From positions 26,536,001-26,600,000 of the forward strand of contig JBITNC010000002.1 in assembly GCA_050084985.1 (NCBI GenBank): a stretch of DNA of 64,000 nt. Direction: 5' to 3'. The notes below the pieces were generated by a model. It was given only the letters and a program-made list of their open reading frames with translations. It did no database searches and was not told where the DNA came from. This stretch comes from Nageia nagi (taxonomy: Eukaryota > Pinophyta). The position numbers and the translations under genes were made by a program. This document shows positions 56,201 to 64,000 of the stretch, one piece after another (positions within the stretch are counted from its first letter, which is position 1; each line of letters opens with the position of its first letter).

Positions 56201-57275
56201 AGAATTTGATACATACTGCATGTTAGCTCTCATACTATTCCATGTTGTTGAGCTTTTGAATAAAATCCATCATATGATTTTAATAACTATGGAATTGAAA
56301 TCCTCAATGCAATTTGAAATTAAATACATATGATGGTGTTGGTACTCAAAATCCACATCTCTCATATGATCTATAGGCCTAGATATCGAGTGACTACCTC
56401 CATCTTAACTCCTAGATAGGGCATTTGCTCCTACCAAAACTATCAATAAAAGGATGAGGAAGGAAATCTACTCGACCTATTTGAAAACAATATGGATTGA
56501 ATTAATTTTTTTTTTTTCATTTAAGATCTTGCGTTATTTTTAGATTTACATGAAACTAGAGGATGTTACTATTTCCATCATTGATTACATCAAACTACAT
56601 ATATATCATGGTCTTCATTTCCCTTTGGCTGGATAAGGGCTTGCTCACACCAGTTTCATATCAAGATAAATTGTTATATCCCTAAAGACCAACTTATATG
56701 CAAACTATGCAACATGGAACTTAATATTAAAGAACACTTCATATTCATAATTTGACTCATCTATTATGATATTTGAGACAAGTTCTATTGCTTATTTAGA
56801 TATGCCCACACTTTGGAATCATCAATTAATTATGAGGACCAAAAATATGTTGCACTTTATATTAGAGCAACCAGCCATCTTAGACAAAAAGTGATCACTA
56901 ATAAATTTCATAACACGCCAAGTTCCAAACTTTCACATCCTATTTTTAATTGCAAAAAGTTAAAAATTGAAAGTGTCATACGAACCCTAAAGATTTTGGA
57001 ATGATCACCCATCTACACAATATTGTTAAACCACAAGGGTTAATTCCTTTGGTTTTAATATCAAGAGATTCTTCCCAATATCAAATGTTGATGGAGCCCC
57101 TTGATTGAGATCTATTGGCTTCTTCTATCATTTAGAATTATTGTATCTTGATACTCTTTTTTGTTTACTTCACTCTTACACATAAGAGTTGCACTAGGTG
57201 ATCTCTTGCTTTTATTATATGTATTTTTTTACTATCCTATTGACCATGTTTGGTCATATGAAAATATATTAATAT
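53240..57275 (+). mobile_element. Second copy of the intronic LINE family, decayed and partly triplicated
   Basis: RT fragments are visible: [10 protein letters not shown] (53380), NYRTIMIGYTLTNVFATTLDE (about 53430-53490), a VKQGCHLFPTLFDLYIETLE-like block (about 53760-53810) and a degraded DDV catalytic box (about 53890). Similar in order and wording to 43800-46879, including a shared end pattern near 57220-57270. Heavily mutated, and expanded by tandem duplication of its 3' half. Confidence 0.75.
53947..56645 (+). repeat. Three tandem copies of an approximately 900-bp segment of the LINE
   Basis: The phrase GGAAACCTATTAAG recurs at 54063, 54964 and 55869, and the phrase CTTGAGTA.CTTTT near 53950, 54849 and 55752. 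Flanking text stays colinear, so the three units are about 53947-54845, 54846-55747 and 55748-56645. The copies differ by many substitutions and small indels, so the triplication is old. Confidence 0.9.
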
Positions 57276-58194
57276 CAAAATTTTAAATAATGAAGCTCCT
57301 TAAAATTATGAATAAAGGCTCAAAGTATGATAAATTCAAATGATTGTTAGTAGCATGATTTATCATTAGGTTGTCATGATGTATCTTCTAATGTAATGTT
57401 CTAACAATTGAAGTAATAATACATGTCAAATTTGAAAAGGAAAAGATGCATCACACTAAGGAACTCAATCTTCAAGTTTGCATTTTCCGAAAACAATTGA
57501 CCTATAACATTTTCGTCATGTTTTCCTACACAAGACCTTGGATCTAAAAGATATCACCCTTGAAAAATCTTGTAGGAATACCTTGGATGAGAATCTTATT
57601 ATTTATTTTCGCTCAACATGGGAAAACCTCCAAGCTCTATGAGCCAAGATGAAACTATTTTGTCTCCTATATAAAGTATTCCTTTTTGATTGATTAGAAT
57701 ATGAATAACTTAAAGGAAACAAAATCAAAATGATGAAAGCTAGAAAATAAGGAAAGTAGGCTATGCTATGAAGCGATAGAGTTTATATTTGTGATAGTCC
57801 TCCTTCAAGATGAAATAAAGCTTGGTCTACATTAACATGATGCCAAGCATAATGTCTTCAATATCACATTAAAGTTATCATGTGGAATTGTGTTGTCTCT
57901 TAGTTCTCTTTTCTAGGTTCATTGAATGATGTAATTGGTTATAGGGATTTTATCCTTCTCACCTAAACACATGAAACACAACCGAAACAACTACCATCAT
58001 ATGCATATTATTCTTGGATACTTATAGACAAAAGACTTGTTAAGATATCAAAGGATCTTGAGGTGTTGCTTGCTTATATCATGAATAGTTGAATTCATGT
58101 ATTCATCTATAATGCTCAAATCTCCATGTGATATACCTAAGGATATCTCTTTATAGGAACCCAAAATATTAATATCTTTACATTACTATATCAC
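57276..58194. other. AT-rich spacer
   Basis: Nothing recognised apart from fragments such as ACCTTGGATGAGAATCTTATT that might be transposon debris. Confidence 0.35.
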
Positions 58195-58300
58195 CTCTTG
58201 TTAGGGGAGGTGGGAGACAAGTGATGTGTGAAGGCACTCACATTGAAGGTCCCAAGTTTCAATCCCACCCCTACATTGGTTATATTTAAAAACTCTTTAT
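58195..58300 (+). other. Possible SINE or tRNA-like fragment
   Basis: AAGTTTCAATCCCACCC near 58252 resembles a B box (GGTTCGAATCC) and an upstream TTAGGGGAGGTGGG could be a poor A box. No tail or target duplication was found. Confidence 0.3.
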
Positions 58301-58927
58301 AAATCCTACAAACCATTAGGTTTAAAGGAAATTAAATCTTTCCTTTATATTGATATTATATGTTACTTTCCTCTTGCCTACTCATCACATTCTAATATTG
58401 TAGATGATAAGGACTCACCCTACCTGGATATTCATCTTGATATCTCCAAATTTTTCCTCTTAGGTGACATCATGTTATTATGGGACTTTAGTGCACATCT
58501 AGCTACATATATGTGCTAGTTCATATTTTTTTTTGCAAAACATATATTTTAAAATAGCAATATAATGCAATTTTTTGTTCATACTAAGATTTTCTATGTT
58601 AGTTGCAATTTTTTTTCAAAAATTGCTCCATATATATATATTGCTATAATTGTTTTTCTATGGCTAACTAAACTGCAATATATTCCTTTTGTTGCTTATA
58701 CTAATTTTAATTTTTAATTGCAATTATTTTACAAATTGCTTATTAAGTTGTTATCTAAAAAAAAAAGATTAGTATACAATATTTGCGAAATATTACAAAA
58801 GTATATTGTATAACTATATTTCCTTTTTTCTCTACTAAATTAAATAAAAGGAAAGTAGGCAACATTTTTTTATATAGCAAACATTATACATTTGATTAAA
58901 ATCTATTTGCAATTTCAAGAGAAGGCA

Positions 58928-59092
58928 TCAAGCTGAGCGATGACCATTTCTCTTAGAAGAATCAATAAGTTCCTTTAGCTGAGTGGCAACCATTTCTCCA
59001 ATCATTTTTTTGGTTTCATAGCCCTCCTTGAGTTTCTTACCCTTGCAACTATTTAACTCAACTTTCTGATCTAGATTTAGACACACCACCAT
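58928..59092 (-). other. Short lysine-rich open frame of unknown origin
   Basis: A 54-codon minus-strand frame with many K and E residues, such as KGKKLKEGYETKKMIGEM. It lies in the outer leader of the copia relative, where the intact element has unrelated AT-rich sequence. It might be captured host coding sequence, but no family is recognised. Confidence 0.3.
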
Positions 59093-59182
59093 TGCACCAC
59101 GGATCTGCTTAGAGGGTTGAGTTCACCATTGGGCATCGTGGCTAGGGTGAGCACCACCACTTTGAAACCATAGCGTCTTGCC

Positions 59183-59660
59183 ATGGGCTATTCCCATTGG
59201 CTACCTTTGATTTCCTCCTTGGGTCTATCGTGCATAGCTCTTTTTTTTTGCTATCACATCTTGGTCCCCATGTCCTTGGCTCACAGCTTGTCCATCGCCT
59301 CTGTGCTGCATTTCATTAGGTCACATTGTTTTTTGCTCATCCATGCAACCCCTCCTTCTGTGGTTTCCTCTTCCACCCATGATAAGGGTTTCTTGGCCAT
59401 TAATTCTCTCCTATTTCTCATCACCTTTCATCTTCATGACCCCCACTCTCAACTATGTGGCCCTCTCACCCCTCATGCTGCCCCTAAAACTTTGCCCTCA
59501 TCGCCTGGCCTTCACCCTTCTTTGTCTGCTTGTAGCCCCTTCTCTTTTATGCATGGCCTTTCTTTTCTATGTACAACCCTTTTTTTGGTTGTTTTTTATT
59601 TTCCATCAATTTTTATTGCTTCTTTTTTTACCCACCCCATTTAATTTCTTGGGTAAATAA
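59183..59660 (+). other. Pyrimidine-rich block in the leader of the copia relative
   Basis: A C/T-rich stretch with long overlapping open frames that translate into hydrophobic, serine- and leucine-rich proteins, as any such composition would. It lies 1.75-2.2 kb upstream of gag, close to the position of the GC-rich block in the intact element, which is also C-rich on the coding strand. Confidence 0.5.
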
Positions 59661-61399
59661 GTCCTTTTTCTCCTTTCTTGCAATCAATACTTATTGCAAA
59701 GTCTTTAATTTGGTAATGGATGTCCATACACTTCCTTTTCTCCATTATTGGTTGTTCTATATTAGGTACACATATGCTTGATAAAACCTTTTTTTATTAT
59801 TTTCCCTTCATTACTCTTCAAATTACTCACTTAGAGTAGTGTGAAAGCCAAATTGAATGATGGCTTATTAAATCTTTAACTTTTCTACTTGAGAAAATCA
59901 TGAGTGGATTACTAAGGCTTTTTTTTTTGGGAAAGTATTGACAAGCATAGCATTATTCTTAGTAACAATGGAGAAATTTATTATAGCTTACAAAAAGGAA
60001 GTTTTTCTTGCTAAGTTATTAAAAATATTTCTTTATCTCTAACAAGGGGCAATAATTTTTAATACTTAAAAAGATAATTGTTTTTAGCATGCAAGTATCT
60101 TTTTTGACATTCTTTCCTTAATTAAATTTCTAAGGTAAATCTAGTTTGCTATCTTTAGGGGATAAATTTTTAAGTAAAAGAAGAGGAATTTGTATAAATT
60201 TTTACTTAAATTTTTATCTAGATATTGCATGTTAGAATATTGCATGTCTATCTACCTTTTTTAAATGCAAATATGATATGATGCATGCTTCTTATTTTTT
60301 TTAAATAATGCATGCTAAGTATTTATATTGTAAAGTGAAAGATAAATGCAAATTGAGGAAATAATGCATGTTTATACCTTTTAAATGTTTTTAAATTCTT
60401 TATGAATGGACTAGTTCTTATGAAGAAATAATGCATGCTTATTACTTATTTCTTAAAGTTAATGATGCATGCTTCTTATTTAAGTTAAATGATGCATAAT
60501 TATTACTTAAATAAGTTATGTGAATGATGCATTTGATGACTCTCTAATATTCACTTTCTTATGCAAAGTATGGAATGGACTTGTGTAAAATAAGGAATGA
60601 TGTAAAGATATCCTTTAGGGGTTGTATACAAAATCCATTGGACTCTTAGGTTTCAAATTGCAAATGGATGATATTTTATTTATGCACTTTACTTCATGTT
60701 TTGCACTTTTGCTTTATTTACTTATGCAAAAATGTAAACATTGATATGAGCAACCCCTTAAAATGAACACATTTGCAAATACATTCTGCAACATGACTTA
60801 TTTGGGGAGCCATGAGGTGAGGATAGGTGGATTGAAGCCTTTAAGTTCAATGATCCAAATGGCGAAAATTTCATACTTTTCAATTGCCCCTAAGTCCTTT
60901 GTTGGTCTAGACATAACTCCAATAGGTGGATAGGCATGTGTGTAGTGATATCACATGTCTGTATGCCCATTCAGGGATTATTCTAATAATCTAAGAGAAA
61001 AACTTGAAATCTAATCAAGATTAATAATTTGGCCAATCCAATAAATGTCATAACCTTGGAAAATAGTAGGTTCTTCTCCTTATGAGAGTATAAAATTGAC
61101 CAAGATGAATTGGTTGAGGATTGGTAGTACTTGGGCTCTTCTTGTGTGGGTATCTAGGTGAAGACCTAATTTTAGACAAGAAAACAAGCCTCAACAATGT
61201 CACTCTACATCTACGATTCTTGAGATGAGAAATGTATTTGGATACATGGATTATTTGAGTTGTAAAATATTTGCACTTGTAAATCAAATCATGCATGTTT
61301 TTAATGTTAAAATTAATATGTATTTTTTTACTTAGTTAAAACTTAACATATAATGTTGTTAACCACATGCTTATTATTTTTCACATTCTTATGTAGCAA

Positions 61400-62215
61400 A
61401 TGGGAGAATCTTTTTTACCCAAACACTTTCTTGATGGTTCCAACTTTGGGATTTGGGAACCTTGAATGAGAGCTGAGTTGCAAGCAAGAAAGCTTTGGTA
61501 AACAATGAATGACAACTTTGTACCTCCTATAGATGAGAAGGCACTAAAGGCTTACAACATGAAGAATGAGTTAGAAACCTCCATGATTTACTATGTAATT
61601 TTAGCTGATGTGCTCTTGATTTTCTCTTCAACCTTGGTAAAAGAAGCTTAGGACAAGCTTAAGCAAATTTACCTTAGTTCAAATTTTTCAAAAAGGTTTA
61701 CCATTCTTCAAAAGTTACTTTAATCTCGTCAAGGGGAAGATGAAAATGTGGCTATCTACTTAAACAAAATCATTGACCTAAAGACCCAACTTATTGCTTA
61801 TAGATGTAATTGGATCAATGATGAGTTCATAGTCTTTATAATTCTTCAAAATTTGAAAACTTTGTAATGGTTATGAAAATAAGGCTTGATGATGAAGAAG
61901 TCTTCTCCCTTGAGAAACTTTCTAGGCACCTATTGAAGCATAAGAAAACCTTTAACAATAAGATGTTGATTTCTTCTCCTAAGGATAATAATGTTGCTCT
62001 TGAAGCAACCACAACTCCTTTCAAGAAGAAGTTCAACCATAAAAGGTAAAGTAAATAATCCATATCTTAAATTTTTTTTTAATGGTAATTGTAATTATTA
62101 TGGCATCCAAGGTCACAAAGAAGTTGATTACTACAAAAAGAAAAGAGAGAAAAAAATAAAGGTAATGGAAATGTAAAGAACTTCAAAGGAAAGAAGAATA
62201 TTCATGTTGGTTTTG
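61400..62215 (+). pseudogene. Copia gag, decayed
   Basis: From ATG 61400 the frame begins with KHFLDGSNFGIWEP, as in the intact gag, but has stops soon after and a frameshift near 61860. The zinc knuckle region near 62085 has lost its second cysteine (CNYYGIQGH). Confidence 0.85.
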
Positions 62216-64000
62216 TTATGGTGCTCTAGTTCATGTCTCGCTCTTTTTCGTTTGATTAGATTGTTGATTCTAGTTGCACTAATCACCTATGCTTTGAAAA
62301 AGAATAGTTTGAGAACTTTCACAAGTATAGAAAAGATGTAGTTGTGATAGGTGATAACTCTATCCTTGAAGTTCAAAGAATTGGGAGTGTGCTGATTCAT
62401 GGAAAGGTTCTTGAAAATATTCTCTATGTTCCTAAGTTAAGGATGAACCTTCTCTCTGTAATCCAAGTTGCTAGAAAAGGGTACTCTTTTGAGTTTGATT
62501 CTCAATCTTAGTGTATTAAGAAAGGATTTATCATTTTGGTTAAAGGATCTACGAAAGATAACTTCTACATTGTGAATCAAGTTCTATCAAAGACGTGTCT
62601 TGCTTCTAGTGTGTGTTCTAAAAGCAATCTTTGGCACCATCGTTTAAAGCACCTTAACCATAAGAGTATTCAAGTCATGAAAGACTAAGAACTTGTGGAA
62701 AGTTTAACTTTAATTTCTCTTTCAGTTGGTCTATGAAAGAAGTGCATTCTTGGCAAGATGCATAGACAAAAGTTTGAAAAAGATAAGGCAACAAAAGCAT
62801 CTCAACCTCTTCAACTTGTGCATTCAGATTTGATGAGTCCATTTGAGACTAAGTCACTTGGAGGAGCATCTTACCTCTTGACCTTCATTGATGAATTTAG
62901 TAGGATGACCTTTGGGTATCTACTTGAGCACAAAGATCAAACCTTTGAGAGTTTTAAAGTTTTTAATGTTTTTATTACGAATCAAACTAACCTTAAAATC
63001 TAGATGTTGAGATCAGATAATAGAAGAGAATATAACAATAATGAGTTCAATGATAATTATGCTAAGTATGGAATCAAGAGGTAGTTTAAGATTCTTTACA
63101 CTCCTTAGTAGAATAATGTTGTTAAAAGGAAAAATAGAATAATTATGGAAATGTCTAGATGCATATTGGGTAATCTTCCTAGTTTTTTGTGGGTTGAAGT
63201 TGTAAGCATTGCTATTTACACCTTAAATAGGTGTCCCATAAAATTCATTCATGGAAAAATTCCTTTTGAGGCATGGTTAGAAAGAAAACCTAACATTTCT
63301 CATCATAGGGTGTTTAGTTGTGAAGCATTCTCCTACATTATTTTTGAGAAAAGAAAAAAGCTAGATAAAAGAATTGAAAAATGCATCTTTATGGGTTATG
63401 AAACTCAGCATAAAGGCTACAAACTCTTCTCTCCATCCTACAAAGTTATGTTTGTTTCAAGGGATGTAAAGTTCAATGAAATTATTAAAGAATCTACTTT
63501 AAAAGAGGATGTTGATGATCCAAAAGACTCTTCAATTGCACCTTGCTGGTTAGATATTGATGTAGATAAGTCACCTCAGGAATAAAATTCTTCAACACAA
63601 AGGGTAACAAGGAGCATGACCTTGAATAACTCTTTATTTTTAAAGATTGACAATAAGCATGAGCCCTCAACATTTAAAGAAGCTTCAAAGCACAAGTGCT
63701 GGATGGAAGCCATGAATGTGGAGTATGAGGCACTTATAAAAAATAAAACTTGGTTCTTGGTTTCTTATTCCAATGAGAAGAATGTGATTGGCAATAAGTG
63801 GATCTACAAGGTCAAGTTTAATTTAGTTGGAGATATTGAGAAATACAAGGTAAGGTTAATAATTAAAGTTTTTGCTCAAAAATATGATGTAGATTATGAG
63901 GAAACCTTTGCTCTCATGACAAAGATGCCTACTATGAGGATTATCATTGCTCTTTCTACAGCTCAAGGATGAAAAGTGTTTCAACTTGATGTCAAGAGTG
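62216..64000 (+). pseudogene. Copia protease, integrase and start of RT, decayed
   Basis: Protease remnant IVDSSCTNHLC near 62260, in which the active-site glycine is replaced. Then integrase zinc region, integrase core (MHRQKFEKDKATKAS from 62758, LVHSDLMSPF, LTFIDEFSRM), a stretch with stops at 63000-63140, then a 146-residue piece 63145-63585, and the start of RT (NKWIYKVKFN, 63616-63972). It continues beyond the window end. Confidence 0.88.

Larger units (their letters stand above)
58500..64000 (+). mobile_element. Decayed copia element, same family as 24394-32976, cut by window end
   Basis: Plus-strand leader, gag, protease, integrase and start of RT are colinear with the intact minus-strand element. 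The leader near gag (60050-61390) matches 29640-30640 in many blocks, for example the GGCATGTGTGTAGTGATA region at 60925. A 5' LTR and primer site are not recognisable at the expected place (about 58500). Stops and frameshifts are numerous. The right part lies outside the window. Confidence 0.85.

Noticed and set aside
59183-59644. Hydrophobic 153-codon frame as a membrane protein
   Set aside because: C/T-rich low-complexity sequence gives Leu/Phe/Ser in any frame. Overlapping frames look alike.

Overview
This window is nuclear DNA from a seed plant with a large, repeat-rich genome. The evidence is an intact spliced plant LSM12-type gene, plant Ty1/copia and Ty3/gypsy retrotransposons, plant LINEs with ORF1 and ORF2, a tRNA-derived SINE, AT-rich gene-poor spacers, and a 7-kb first intron full of transposon debris. 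A gymnosperm would fit this architecture, but that is only an inference. There is nothing prokaryotic and no CRISPR array. Most long open frames are transposon proteins or shadows of them.

Layout. 1-1017: internally deleted copia element (minus strand) inserted into the integrase of an old Ty3/gypsy element (minus, 1018-6780, 608-bp 5' LTR at its right end). 6781-12985: AT-rich spacer with one decayed copia RT/RNase H fragment (9880-10870). 12986-24012: a tandem AT-rich repeat of 1252-bp period, split by a LINE remnant (about 14048-15588) and by a well-preserved LTR element (17120-23968, target duplication CAAAC). That element has 2.16-kb LTRs and only a gag-like gene plus scraps of protease and integrase, so it is a non-autonomous Sirevirus-like copia. 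24394-32976: a young, nearly intact copia element (minus, LTRs differing at 2 of 489 positions, target duplication GGAGT). 34617-40447: a nearly full-length LINE (minus, 13-bp target duplication) with ORF1 and ORF2.

41689-50445: the one clear host gene, a five-exon LSM12 homologue (178 aa) on the plus strand. Its first intron (7046 bp) has the hallmarks of a minor-spliceosome AT-AC (U12-type) intron and contains a 5'-truncated LINE, a SINE with an 18-bp target duplication, and a long fold-back. 53240-57275: a second copy of the intronic LINE family, part of which is tandemly triplicated with a period of about 900 bp. 58500-64000: a decayed plus-strand relative of the young copia element, cut by the window end.

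The most unusual structures are in the LTRs of the 17120-23968 element: about 30 TCCGGA palindromes in 1 kb with differences between the two LTRs concentrated in them, repeated TGACRTCA motifs, a 31-bp tandem repeat, and downstream of the TATA box eight stem-loops with nearly the same hexaloop (TTGGTG) closed by different, internally compensated stems.
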